This document shows positions 26,391 through 34,959 of a stretch of 64,000 nucleotides of DNA, piece after piece. The notes beneath the pieces are model-generated. The model searched no databases, was not told the origin of the DNA, and was given only the letters and a program-made list of their open reading frames with translations. Position numbers and translations under genes: made by a program. Numbering within the stretch: position 1 is the first letter of the stretch; each line of letters begins with the position of its first letter. Origin of the DNA: Hyphomonas neptunium ATCC 15444 (lineage in GTDB: Bacteria; Pseudomonadota; Alphaproteobacteria; Caulobacterales; Hyphomonadaceae); the NCBI RefSeq assembly GCF_000013025.1, contig NC_008358.1:434001-498000 (forward strand), given 5' to 3'.

Positions 26391-26525
26391 TCAGAGCTTG
26401 GCGGGCGAAAGCGCGCTTTTCACGCGCCGGTCACCGGCCTGCGCCGAAAGGATCATGCGCGGGGGCGAAGGGGCAGCATATTTGCGCTTCACTTCACCAG
26501 CGGGAGAATTTTTCTGACGGGGCAT
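26391..26525 (-). CDS. Small basic protein candidate (44 aa)
   Basis: A short frame begins with ATG 7 bp after AGAAGGA, a good ribosome site. It encodes 44 residues, rich in Lys, Arg, Ser and Pro (start MPRQKNSPAGEVKRKY). It occupies most of an otherwise empty 363-bp space (26330-26692). The upstream part of that space holds an AT-rich tract (26590-26625) suited to a promoter. There is no homology evidence; the call rests on the ribosome site and position. Confidence 0.4.
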   Translation of the reverse strand: MPRQKNSPAGEVKRKYAAPSPPRMILSAQAGDRRVKSALSPAKL

Positions 26526-26692
26526 AGGCGCATCCTTCTGCAAGCAGAAAGAATGTCCTGCTCTCCCAAAGTAAGCCCCCAGCCCAAAAATAGCAAGTAT
26601 TTGAAAAATATATATTTTTTATCCAGAAATTCCGTGTGGAAACAGGGCGGGGTAGGGCGGTGCTCCAATACAACCCACCCTGCCTCTCTCCA

Positions 26693-27925
26693 TCATTCCT
26701 CAAACACAATCTCCGGCGCCGGTTTCGTCACCAGCTCGTCCAGCGCAATCGCCACGCTGCGTGCAAGCTTCAGGAAAACATCCGCCGCCGGACCTTTCGT
26801 CAGCGCGGCCGGCGTACCTGCGTCGCCCGCCTCGCGGATGGCCTGCAACATCGGAATTTCCGCCAGCAGCGGCAGGCCCAGCGCCTTGGCCATTTTCGCC
26901 CCGCCGCCTTCGCCCATCAGGTAATGCCGGTTTCCGGCCGGGTCTTCAAACCAGCTCATCGTCTCGGCAATGCCGATCACCGGCACATGCGTCTTGGCAA
27001 ACATCGCCGCCCCCCGGCGCACATCGGCGAGGGCCACTTCCTGCGGCGTCGTCACGATGATCGCCGCCGTCACCGGCACCTTCTGCGCAATGGCCAGCTG
27101 CGCGTCGCCCGTGCCCGGCGGGGTGTCGATGATGAGGAGGTCGAGCGGGTCTTCCTTCGTGCCCCATTCGGCATCGTTCAGCAGCTGGGTGATCGCCGAC
27201 ATGACAATCGGCCCGCGCCAGATCATCGGCGCATCGGGATCAGACAGGTATCCGATCGACAGCGTCTTCATCCCGTGCGCCTCAACGGGGATCAGCTTCT
27301 TGGCCGGGGAGGTGCCCGGCTCGGCATTCACCGTCCCGAGCATGGTCGGGATCGAGGGGCCATAGATGTCGGCGTCCAGCAGGCCCACCTTCATGCCCGC
27401 CTTGGCCATCGCGGCGGCCAGGTTCACCGCCACGGTCGACTTGCCAACCCCGCCCTTGGCGCTGGCCACGACCAGAATGCGCGCGATGCCCGGAATGGGC
27501 CGCATCGCAGTCGCGGGGGGCGGCGCGCCCTGGTTCATCGCTTCATCGGAAAGGCGCGCGCCCTTGGTCACGCGGCGCAGTCCGGCGGTGGGCGAAGGTG
27601 TCATCTGGATGTCCGGTTTTGTCCCGTTTTGTCCCGATGTGTCCGGATTTGTCCGGGAATGGGTATGGGAATGACCCGTTCCGGGCGCCTTTTCGGCGGT
27701 CAGAACGGTTGTTACCTTCTCGATGCCGGCCAAGCGCGATGCGGCGTTCTCCGCCTCTATCCTGCGGGCTTCGGCCCCGGCGGCGTCGCCGCTATCGGCG
27801 CGGATAACAAGGATCGCGCGGCCATCATCGCCCACGGTCACGGACTCCAGCCATTCAGGCGATCCCAGCGCGCTGCGCACGGCGGCGGCGAGCTTTTCCC
27901 TGGATTTCTGCCTTGATCCAAACAT
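26693..27925 (-). CDS. mrp: Mrp/ApbC-type iron-sulfur carrier ATPase
   Basis: A 410-residue Mrp (Nbp35-like) P-loop ATPase that inserts or carries Fe-S clusters. An N-terminal MIP18-like domain (about 1-80) is joined by a low-complexity linker (about 80-145) to the ATPase domain. That domain has the deviant Walker A SAKGGVGKSTVAVN near 156 and the switch DTPPGTGDAQL. The place where many homologues carry a CxxC pair reads MSWFEDPAGNRHYLMGEGGG, with no cysteine. The linker is encoded by a 10-bp tandem repeat (27610-27659). It is divergent from hflK. Confidence 0.9.
   Translation of the reverse strand: MFGSRQKSREKLAAAVRSALGSPEWLESVTVGDDGRAILVIRADSGDAAGAEARRIEAENAASRLAGIEKVTTVLTAEKAPGTGHSHTHSRTNPDTSGQNGTKPDIQMTPSPTAGLRRVTKGARLSDEAMNQGAPPPATAMRPIPGIARILVVASAKGGVGKSTVAVNLAAAMAKAGMKVGLLDADIYGPSIPTMLGTVNAEPGTSPAKKLIPVEAHGMKTLSIGYLSDPDAPMIWRGPIVMSAITQLLNDAEWGTKEDPLDLLIIDTPPGTGDAQLAIAQKVPVTAAIIVTTPQEVALADVRRGAAMFAKTHVPVIGIAETMSWFEDPAGNRHYLMGEGGGAKMAKALGLPLLAEIPMLQAIREAGDAGTPAALTKGPAADVFLKLARSVAIALDELVTKPAPEIVFEE
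27610..27659. repeat. Five tandem 10-bp TGTCC repeats inside mrp
   Basis: On the plus strand TGTCC recurs at 27610, 27620, 27630, 27640 and 27650, an exact 10-bp period with the consensus TGTCCSGWTK. It lies in the linker-coding part of mrp, where the protein reads TNPDTSGQNGTKPDIQ. Since 10 is not a multiple of 3 the peptide is not repetitive, so the DNA rather than the protein carries the pattern. Confidence 0.85.
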
Positions 27926-28081
27926 TAAGACTTCCTCGGCTAAGATAGGGGCTCAGGCGGCGTAAACAGGCCGTCCGGCCCGCCCGAATGCGTCATTTTT
28001 GCTGCGCCTGAAAGGCGATTTAGCGTGCACAGCGCATTAGACGCTCTATATAGGCGGGAAACGCAAATTTCAGGAGGGTGA

Positions 28082-29248
28082 ATGCCCTGGGACGATAAGA
28101 CAAAAGGCTCTGGCCCTTGGGGCGGAGGCGGCTCGGGCAACGGTGGCGGCGAGGGGGGCTCCCCGTGGAACCGTCCCGGCAAACCCGATGCCGGCAAGGA
28201 AAAAGACCAGCCTGCAGACCTTGAAGAGCAGATGCGCCGCATGCAGGAGCGCTTTCGTCAGCGCCGGGGCGGCGGTGGCGGACGCAAGGGCGGCGGCAGC
28301 GGTGGTGGTGGCGGCGGTCTCGGCCGCGGCGCTGGCCCGCTCGGTGTCCTTGTCATTGTTGGCGTCGCGCTTCTGGCCTGGCTCTCGACCAGCGTTGTCG
28401 TCGTTGACCCGACCCAGCAGGCAGCGGTCTTCCGGTTTGGCAAATGGCAGGCAAATTACGGCCCAGGCCTCCACTTCCACCTGCCCGCGCCGTTGGAAAA
28501 CCACCGCCTTATCCAGGTGGAAACCCGCAACGAAACCCGCATCGGCGCGACGGAAGACGAAAGCCTGATGCTGACGCAGGACGAAAACATCGTCGACATC
28601 CATTTTTCGATCATCTGGAAAGTCGATACCCAGAACCCTGAGAACTACGTGCTCAATGTTCGCGATCCCGACAGCACGGTCGCCATGGTCGGCGAGTCCG
28701 TGATGCGTGAAGTGGTCGGCAAGACCCGCCTTCAGGACATCATCACCACCCAGCGTGACGAGGTCCAGTTGCAGGTGGTCGAGCAGACCCAGGCACTGCT
28801 CAACGAGTATCGCGCCGGCGTGCAGATTCTGCAGGTCCAGATCGGCAAGGCAGACCCGCCTCAGCCGGTCATCGAGGCGTTCAACGACGTTAACGTTGCC
28901 GAGCAGGACGCCGAAACCCTGACCAACCGTGCCACGCAGTTCGCCAACGAAATCGTTCCGCAGGCTCGCGGTACCGCTTCGCGCCTGCAACAGGAATCGG
29001 AAGCCTACCGCGACCAGATTGTGGCCGACGCAAACGGTGAAGCCGCCCGCTTTGACCAGATCTATGCGGAATACATCAAGGCGCCCCGCGTCACGCGGGA
29101 ACGCATGTATCTTGAAACCATGGAACGTGTTCTGGAGCGGTCGGACAAATTGCTGATCGATCAGGATTCCGGCGCGGTGCCCTATCTGCCGATTGAACGA
29201 ACGCGGCCCCAGCCCGCGGCTCCGGCGAGCAATGGAGGAGACCGCTAA
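28082..29248 (+). CDS. hflK: FtsH protease modulator HflK
   Basis: HflK, 388 residues, forms with HflC a membrane cage around the AAA protease FtsH and controls its access to substrates. A Gly- and charge-rich N-terminus (about 1-95) is followed by one TM helix (LGVLVIVGVALLAWL). The SPFH/band-7 domain begins at VVVDPTQQAAVFRFG and leads into a long helical region. A strong site (AGGAGG) precedes the ATG. hflC starts inside its stop codon (TAATG). Confidence 0.96.
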   Translation: MPWDDKTKGSGPWGGGGSGNGGGEGGSPWNRPGKPDAGKEKDQPADLEEQMRRMQERFRQRRGGGGGRKGGGSGGGGGGLGRGAGPLGVLVIVGVALLAWLSTSVVVVDPTQQAAVFRFGKWQANYGPGLHFHLPAPLENHRLIQVETRNETRIGATEDESLMLTQDENIVDIHFSIIWKVDTQNPENYVLNVRDPDSTVAMVGESVMREVVGKTRLQDIITTQRDEVQLQVVEQTQALLNEYRAGVQILQVQIGKADPPQPVIEAFNDVNVAEQDAETLTNRATQFANEIVPQARGTASRLQQESEAYRDQIVADANGEAARFDQIYAEYIKAPRVTRERMYLETMERVLERSDKLLIDQDSGAVPYLPIERTRPQPAAPASNGGDR

Positions 29249-30144
29249 TGCGTGCTTTTGGTTGGCTCATTCTGATCCTGTCCATCGTTGGACTGATCAT
29301 CGCTTCAAACGTATTCTTCATCGTCCGCCAGTCGGAACAGGCCATCGTGCTTGAAGTTGGCCGTCCGGTCAGCATCATCAACGCGCCGGGCACGGACCAG
29401 GCGGGTCTTCACATGAAGATCCCGGTCTATCAGCAGGTCGAAATTCTCGACAAACGCAACCTTGGCCTCGACATCGAAGGCATTCAGGTGATCGCATCCG
29501 ACCAGCGCCGCCTGCAGGTCGACGCTTTCGTGCGGTGGCGGATCAGTGACCCACTGCGTTACTATCAGAGCTTCCGCACCGAGCGTGTCGCGACCCAGCA
29601 GATCAACACCGTTGCTGTCGCTGCCATCCGCGCCGTGCTGGGGGATGTGCCGGTTCCGGAAATCATCTCCGGCCAGCGCGTCGCTCTGATGGGAGAGATC
29701 CGCGATAATGTGAACACCGAACTCGCCAAGGCGGGTGTGGACATCATCGACGTGCGTATCCGCCAGGCAGACCTTCCGCAGGAAGTGACCGAAGGCGTTT
29801 ACAACCGCATGCGGACGGCGCGTCTTCAGGAAGCTCAGCGTATCCGTTCGGAAGGGGAGGAGCGGGCCCGCCTGATCCGTGCCCAGGCCGAGCGTGAGAA
29901 AACGGTTCTTGAAGCTCAGGCCCGTGAAACGGCCCAGAAGGTTCGTGGTGAGGGGGATGCCCGTGCTACCGAGATCTATGCGGCGGCCTACGGCAAGGAC
30001 TCTGAATTCTTCCGCTTCCAGCGCGCACTCGTAGCGTGTGAAAAGGCGATCCAGGAAGGTACGCAGATGGTTCTCAGCCCCGGCGCCATCGGCGTGTGCG
30101 ACCAGTTCTTCGACAGCGCACGCGCTGCCGGCGGCCCTCGCTAA
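29248..30144 (+). CDS. hflC: FtsH protease modulator HflC
   Basis: HflC, 298 residues, the partner of HflK. It has an N-terminal TM helix (LILILSIVGLIIASNVFFIV) and a band-7 domain from RQSEQAIVLEVGRPV. The helix RLQEAQRIRSEGEERARL and the following Ala-rich stretch form the coiled part of the cage. The gene overlaps hflK by one base, giving equal expression. It is followed after 18 bp by the DUF2065 gene and then by degP, the standard alphaproteobacterial order. Confidence 0.96.
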   Translation: MRAFGWLILILSIVGLIIASNVFFIVRQSEQAIVLEVGRPVSIINAPGTDQAGLHMKIPVYQQVEILDKRNLGLDIEGIQVIASDQRRLQVDAFVRWRISDPLRYYQSFRTERVATQQINTVAVAAIRAVLGDVPVPEIISGQRVALMGEIRDNVNTELAKAGVDIIDVRIRQADLPQEVTEGVYNRMRTARLQEAQRIRSEGEERARLIRAQAEREKTVLEAQARETAQKVRGEGDARATEIYAAAYGKDSEFFRFQRALVACEKAIQEGTQMVLSPGAIGVCDQFFDSARAAGGPR

Positions 30145-30162
30145 CCGGGCGGTGAGCGCGCG

Positions 30163-30363
30163 ATGAGCGCAATCACGCTCGCTCTGGCCGGTTTCGGCGT
30201 CTGGCTCCTGGTGGAGGGCGCGCTCTGCGCCATTGCCCCGGAATACATGCGCCGCATCGGCCAACTCCTGTCCAACATGCCAGCCCGCGATCTTGCGATC
30301 GGCGGGCTGGTGGTTGCGGCGGTCGGTGTTGGCCTCCTGATGCTTGCAGTTCGCACAGCCTGA
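30163..30363 (+). CDS. DUF2065 (YjeT-like) small membrane protein
   Basis: A 66-residue protein with two TM helices (about 3-22 and 44-62) joined by EYMRRIGQLLSNMPARDL. This is the DUF2065 pattern. Members lie between hflC and the downstream gene in many proteobacteria, but their role is unknown. The conserved placement suggests a part in membrane protein quality control. Confidence 0.85.
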   Translation: MSAITLALAGFGVWLLVEGALCAIAPEYMRRIGQLLSNMPARDLAIGGLVVAAVGVGLLMLAVRTA

Positions 30364-30463
30364 CGCTGTTGCAACTGACGGCCAAAGCGCCATAGTCAGA
30401 CTTCAAGAAAACAGCGGGCGTGCTGGCGCCTGAGAAACGACCGTGAAGGGAGTCTTCTCCACA

Positions 30464-31915
30464 ATGAACCGGACCGCCGTTGCGGTATTCGCCCTGATGG
30501 CATGTATGGCCCCCACAGCGCTCGCACAGGCGGGTGGAAGCCTGTCGCGTCCCGGAGCGCCGGTAGATGCGAAGACCGCGCCGCAAAGCTTCAGTGCGCT
30601 CTCCAAACGTCTCATGCCGGCCGTGGTGAACATCTCCACGTCACAGGTTGTGGCCAGCCGCCTGCCAACCTTTCCGGAAGGCTCGCCCGCAGAACGCTTC
30701 AACGAATACTTTGGCCGCAATGATGACGGCTTCCAGCGGCAGGGCTCGCTGGGTTCCGGCTTCGTCATCAGCGCCGACGGCTACATCGTCACCAACAATC
30801 ACGTCATCGAAAAGGCTGACACGATCGAGGTCACCTTCTCCGATGGCCGCACGATGGACGCCAAGATTATCGGCCGCGACCGGGATTCCGACATTGCCGT
30901 CCTGAAAGTCACCGCGCGGGGCGCGCTGCCTTTTGTGGACCTTGCCGACAGCGACCGGGCAGAAGTCGGTGACTGGGTGATCGCGATCGGTAACCCGCTG
31001 GGCTTTGGCGGCTCGGTATCTGCCGGGATCATCTCGGCCACGGGCCGCGACCTCAACACTGGGCGGTCTGACAATTTCATCCAGACCGATGCGGCCATCA
31101 ACCAGGGTAACTCCGGTGGTCCGCTGTTCAATCTGAATGGCCAGGTCGTTGGCGTGAACACGGCGATCATTTCCCAGTCGGGCGGGTCCATTGGCCTGGG
31201 CTTTTCGGTGCCTTCCAACACGGTGAAGCGCATCTCGGCGCAGCTCATCAAGGATGGCCGGGTGAACCGGCCCTGGCTGGGCGTAAATGTGCAGGATGCG
31301 GACGAGTCCCTGATCAAGGCCTATAAGGCCAAAGGTTCGGCGGGCACCATCGTGACCCGCGTGACGGATGCGAGCCCGGCAGCGAAAGCCAAGCTCGAAG
31401 TCGGCGATCTGATCCTCTCCATCGATGGGCGCGCCGTGGCGGGGGTGCGTGACATGACGCGCCAGCTTTCCGAAAAGCCCATCGGTAAGGCGATCACGCT
31501 GAGCATCGTCAGGGATGGCCGCGCGCGGGATGTCGCCGTCACGCTGGGCGAACTGCCCGATGAGGACGAACCCGCGACAGCGGCGCCATCCGAAGCCGTC
31601 GGCATGTCGAACGATCTGGGCGCAGACCTCGTGGCACTCGACGATGACGTTCGCCGCCGCTTCGGCGCGCCGCGGGATATGAACGGCGTGGCGGTTACGG
31701 GTGTCAGCACGCGCGGGCGGGCCTACAACAAGCTGCGCAAGGGCGATGTGATCGTGGAGGTGAACTTCCAGTCCGTCAGCGCCGTGGCCGATGTCATCAA
31801 GCGTCTTGATACCGCGATGCAGACGCCAAATCAGCCCATCCTGATCCGCGTCAAACGGCGGGGAGAGACGGGAGGCTGGTTCGACCAGTTCGTATCGGTC
31901 GACATCAAGAAGTAG
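30464..31915 (+). CDS. degP: Do/DegP-type periplasmic serine protease
   Basis: A 483-residue HtrA-family endopeptidase and chaperone. A signal peptide (MNRTAVAVFALMACMAPTALAQ) leads into a trypsin-like domain with His in TNNHVIE, Asp in RDSDIAVLK and Ser in NQGNSGGPLF. Two PDZ domains follow (about 275-360 and 395-475). It degrades misfolded envelope proteins. The ATG at 30464 is favoured over a GTG at 30443 because the latter would put GAAGGGAG, the likely ribosome site, inside the gene. It closes the hflK-hflC-DUF2065-degP cluster. Confidence 0.95.
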   Translation: MNRTAVAVFALMACMAPTALAQAGGSLSRPGAPVDAKTAPQSFSALSKRLMPAVVNISTSQVVASRLPTFPEGSPAERFNEYFGRNDDGFQRQGSLGSGFVISADGYIVTNNHVIEKADTIEVTFSDGRTMDAKIIGRDRDSDIAVLKVTARGALPFVDLADSDRAEVGDWVIAIGNPLGFGGSVSAGIISATGRDLNTGRSDNFIQTDAAINQGNSGGPLFNLNGQVVGVNTAIISQSGGSIGLGFSVPSNTVKRISAQLIKDGRVNRPWLGVNVQDADESLIKAYKAKGSAGTIVTRVTDASPAAKAKLEVGDLILSIDGRAVAGVRDMTRQLSEKPIGKAITLSIVRDGRARDVAVTLGELPDEDEPATAAPSEAVGMSNDLGADLVALDDDVRRRFGAPRDMNGVAVTGVSTRGRAYNKLRKGDVIVEVNFQSVSAVADVIKRLDTAMQTPNQPILIRVKRRGETGGWFDQFVSVDIKK

Positions 31916-32067
31916 GCGAATTCCCCAGCGTTTCCGGCGACTTGGGCGGATTACGCCGCGTCACATGCCTGTCAAACATTACGGAAAATATGCCGAATTG
32001 GCTCGCCAAGGGCGCCAACGCACGCTAAGGACTGCGGAAATTGACCTTTTGACGGGCTGAGGCAGAT

Positions 32068-32154
32068 ATGATCCATCCTTCCCTGATCGCGATCGCCGCT
32101 ATTGTTGTTGTGTTCGGCATCCTGAATCTCATAGAGTTCAAGCGTCTGGACTAA
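32068..32154 (+). CDS. 28-residue single-span membrane peptide
   Basis: A short frame with a good ribosome site (TGAGGCAG) encodes MIHPSLIAIAAIVVVFGILN followed by LIEFKRLD: one hydrophobic helix and a charged cytosolic end. It sits in the 257-bp space between degP and the cation antiporter, 18 bp before the latter's start, so it could be its small subunit or regulator. Single-helix peptides of this size beside transporters are known in bacteria. The match of ribosome site, hydrophobicity and charge end supports it; no family is recognised. Confidence 0.6.
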   Translation: MIHPSLIAIAAIVVVFGILNLIEFKRLD

Positions 32155-32172
32155 CCCCAAAGGGAGCAGGCG

Positions 32173-33162
32173 GTGCCCGATCCCATCCTGCTCATTTCCC
32201 TTTTTGGCGGTCTGCTTCTCATGGCGCTCGCCGGAGACCTGCTTGTGCGGGGCGCGCTTGGCTTAGGCCGGGCGATGGGTGTTTCGCCGCTCGTAGCGGG
32301 CATTTTCATCGTTGGATTCGGCACATCAGCGCCGGAGATGTTCATCTCCGCGAATGCCGCGCTCAATGGCAATCCCGGTCTCGCCATCGGCAACATTGTC
32401 GGCTCCAATATTGCCAATCTTCTGATGGTTGCAGCCATTCCTGCGCTGTTCTTTCCCTATCGCACCGGCGGTGCCGGGCAGGGGCGGGCGTTGTTCATGC
32501 TGCTGCTTGCGACGGCCATCTGGATCGGGATGACGGCCATCATGCCGCTCGACCCCATCATGGGCATCTGTTTCCTGCTGGTGCTGGTGGGGTATGCGGG
32601 CTTTTCCATCTTTGCGGCGCGTCATGACGAGATTGCCGGAAAGGGCGCCCATCAGGCCGATGCGGTGATGCTCAACCCTCCCGTCTGGCGGGCGATTTTC
32701 TATGTGCCGCTGGGCATTGCGGGCCTTCTCTATGCCTCACGCATGATCATCACGGGCGGTGAGGGTGTTGCGCGGGAACTGGGCGTTCCGGATGAGTGGA
32801 TTGGCCTGACGATCCTGGCGCTGGGCACGTCGCTGCCGGAGATTGGCGCGGGGCTGGCGGCGGCGTTCCGCCAGCGGGGCGATGTGGTGGCGGGCAATAT
32901 CCTTGGCTCCAACGTGTTCAATATTCTGGGCGCGGGCGGCATTGTGGCGCTGTTCGGACCGTTCGAGGTGGCGCCGCTGTTCCTGCAATACGACCATTGG
33001 GTCATGGGGATAACGGCGGTGCTGTTTGCGGGGCTGGTGATGCTGCGTGTGCGGATGGGCCGGCTTCTGGGCGTGTTACTGCTGCTGATTTATGCGGCGT
33101 ATATCTATGGGCTGGTGACGGGTACAAACCTGATGGCACTGGCGCAGATGGCGGGCCTATGA
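32173..33162 (+). CDS. Na+/Ca2+ (K+-independent) antiporter, CaCA family
   Basis: A 329-residue YrbG-type cation exchanger with two homologous alpha-repeats. These are GFGTSAPEMFIS with GNIVGSNIANLLM in the first half, and ALGTSLPEIGAGLA with GNILGSNVFNILGA in the second. These repeats bind the transported ions. About ten TM helices are visible. Translation starts at GTG, with GGGAGCAGG just upstream. The last 4 bp overlap the pteridine-reductase-like gene. Confidence 0.93.
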   Translation: MPDPILLISLFGGLLLMALAGDLLVRGALGLGRAMGVSPLVAGIFIVGFGTSAPEMFISANAALNGNPGLAIGNIVGSNIANLLMVAAIPALFFPYRTGGAGQGRALFMLLLATAIWIGMTAIMPLDPIMGICFLLVLVGYAGFSIFAARHDEIAGKGAHQADAVMLNPPVWRAIFYVPLGIAGLLYASRMIITGGEGVARELGVPDEWIGLTILALGTSLPEIGAGLAAAFRQRGDVVAGNILGSNVFNILGAGGIVALFGPFEVAPLFLQYDHWVMGITAVLFAGLVMLRVRMGRLLGVLLLLIYAAYIYGLVTGTNLMALAQMAGL

Positions 33163-33911
33163 CCCCCAAAGGCGCGCTGGTGACGGGGGCAGGCGGACGC
33201 CTTGGCCGGGCCATGGCGCAGGCGCTGGGCGCCGATGGCTGGGCGGTGGCGGTGCATTACCGCGACTCTGCCGACGGCGCGGAGGAAACGGCGGCCCAAA
33301 TCCGGGCCGCAGGCGGACAGGCCGACATCATCGGCTGTGACCTGTCAGACGAGGGACAACGGGGGACACTTCTGGGACAAACCAGGACACTTCTGGACAC
33401 GCCCGTGACACTGCTGGTCAATTCCGCCTCCACCTTTACCGGCGACAGCACCCTTGGTCACACACGGGAGGATTGGGACCATCACTTCGAGCCCAACCTT
33501 CGCGCGCCGGTGCACCTGGCCCAGCAGCTGGCGGCAGACCTGCCGGAGGGAGAGCGCGGGCTTGTGGTCAATCTGATTGACCAGAAGGTGCTGAAGCTCA
33601 ATCCGCTGTTCTTCACTTATACGCTCTCCAAGGCGGCGCTGTGGCAGGCGACGCGGATGCTGGCGCAGGGGCTGGCGCCGAATGTGCGCGTCAACGCCAT
33701 CGCGCCGGGACCGACGCTGCCGAGCGTGCATCAGAGCCCGGAGCAGTTCGCGGCCGAGCAGGCGGCGACGCTGACCGGGGAGGGCAGCTCTCCCGACGAG
33801 ATCGTCAACGCGCTGCGCTATCTGATTTCTGCCTCCAGCGTGACCGGCCAGATGATTGCGTCTGATGGCGGGCAGCATCTGATGTGGCAGACGCCGGACA
33901 CCCAATTTTGA
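33159..33911 (+). CDS. Pteridine-reductase-like (FolM-type) SDR
   Basis: A 250-residue SDR with TGAGGRLGRAMA at the cofactor site, the NSAS variant of NNAG (LLVNSASTF), and YTLSKAAL as catalytic Tyr-Lys. The NSAS motif and ending are typical of PTR1/FolM-like enzymes that reduce dihydromonapterin or dihydrofolate. Its start overlaps the antiporter stop by 4 bp. A run of GGACA repeats (33354-33399) encodes the stretch DEGQRGTLLGQTRTLLDT, which looks like an insertion relative to compact SDRs. Confidence 0.85.
   Translation: MTPKGALVTGAGGRLGRAMAQALGADGWAVAVHYRDSADGAEETAAQIRAAGGQADIIGCDLSDEGQRGTLLGQTRTLLDTPVTLLVNSASTFTGDSTLGHTREDWDHHFEPNLRAPVHLAQQLAADLPEGERGLVVNLIDQKVLKLNPLFFTYTLSKAALWQATRMLAQGLAPNVRVNAIAPGPTLPSVHQSPEQFAAEQAATLTGEGSSPDEIVNALRYLISASSVTGQMIASDGGQHLMWQTPDTQF
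33354..33399. repeat. GGACA repeats with helical spacing inside the SDR gene
   Basis: GGACA occurs at 33354, 33364, 33375, 33385 and 33395, with spacings of 10, 11, 10 and 10 bp. Part of it is an imperfect duplication of GGGACACTTCTGG. The same pentamer on the coding strand forms the 10-bp repeat in mrp, 5.7 kb away. The spacing does not keep a codon register, so selection on the peptide does not explain it. Confidence 0.8.
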
Positions 33912-33921
33912 AGGAACTCCT

Positions 33922-34959
33922 ATGAACTTCTCTTCCGACACGGCGGCGCCGGCGCATCCTTCCGTGCTGGAGGCCATGGGGCGGGCCAATGACGGGGCGG
34001 AGGCGAGCTATGGCGCCGACAGGATTACCGCGCGGCTGCGCGCGCGCCTCGCCGAGGTGTTCGAAACAGACGACTTTGACTTCTGGCTGACGGCATCGGG
34101 CACGGCGTCCAACGCGCTGGCGCTTTCCTGCTTCTGCCCGCCGACCCATTCGATCCTCTGCCACCATGAAGCGCATATCCAGATGGATGAGCGCGGGGCG
34201 GTGGAGTTTTTCACCGGCGGGGGGCGGCTGGCGCTGTTGCCGGGCACGGGCGCGAAGATCGATTATGATGTGTTTGCGGACTATCTGGGAAATGTGGACC
34301 CGAGCTTTGTGCATGGCACGCCGCCGGCGGTCCTCTCGCTGACGAACCTCACTGAATGCGGCATGGCTTATTCGCCCGATGAAGTGGCGCGGTTTGCGCG
34401 CCGCGCGAAGGGCGGAAAACTGGCCGTGCATATGGACGGGGCGCGGTTTGCCAATGCGCTGGTGCACACGGGCGCAAGCCCGGCGCAGATGAGCTGGCAG
34501 GCCGGCGTGGATGTGCTGACCCTGGGGTTGACGAAAACCGGCGCGGCGGGGTGCGAGATCATCCTCCTTTTTGGCGCGGCCAAGGCCAAGGGTGGGGAGC
34601 TGCGCGCGCGGGCCAAACGGTCCGGCCACATGCCGCCGAAGATGCGCTTCCTGGCGGCGCAGGCCGAGGCGATGCTGGAGGGCGGGTTGTGGCTGACGTT
34701 GGCCGCTCATGCCAATGCGATGGCCGCGCGCCTGGCCGGCGTGTTCACCGGGGCGGGCTATGAGCTTGCCTGGGATGTTCAGGGTAATGAGGTGTTTGCG
34801 CTGCTGGACCCGCGCGCGGTGCAGGATCTGCAGGAAGACAATGCGCGCTTCTATGCCGACTGGCCGGGCGGATCGAGCCGGTTTGTCTGCTCCTGGGCCA
34901 CGACCGAGGCAGAGATTGCCGACCTGAAGGACACGCTGGTCCGGCCGCCGCGGATTTAG
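33922..34959 (+). CDS. Low-specificity L-threonine aldolase-like PLP enzyme
   Basis: A 345-residue beta-eliminating lyase/threonine aldolase-family protein. It opens [19 protein letters not shown], has [13 protein letters not shown] at the substrate region, and [10 protein letters not shown] as the PLP-contacting Asp. The Schiff-base Lys is in TLGLTKTGA. It likely cleaves threonine or allo-threonine to glycine and acetaldehyde. It follows the SDR by 10 bp. The end overlaps the convergent nitronate monooxygenase by 4 bp. Confidence 0.92.
   Translation: MNFSSDTAAPAHPSVLEAMGRANDGAEASYGADRITARLRARLAEVFETDDFDFWLTASGTASNALALSCFCPPTHSILCHHEAHIQMDERGAVEFFTGGGRLALLPGTGAKIDYDVFADYLGNVDPSFVHGTPPAVLSLTNLTECGMAYSPDEVARFARRAKGGKLAVHMDGARFANALVHTGASPAQMSWQAGVDVLTLGLTKTGAAGCEIILLFGAAKAKGGELRARAKRSGHMPPKMRFLAAQAEAMLEGGLWLTLAAHANAMAARLAGVFTGAGYELAWDVQGNEVFALLDPRAVQDLQEDNARFYADWPGGSSRFVCSWATTEAEIADLKDTLVRPPRI

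Noticed and set aside
26494..26709. 71-residue minus-strand frame in the mrp-downstream space
   Set aside because: Runs through the AT-rich tract, has no ribosome site and overlaps the better-supported 44-residue frame.
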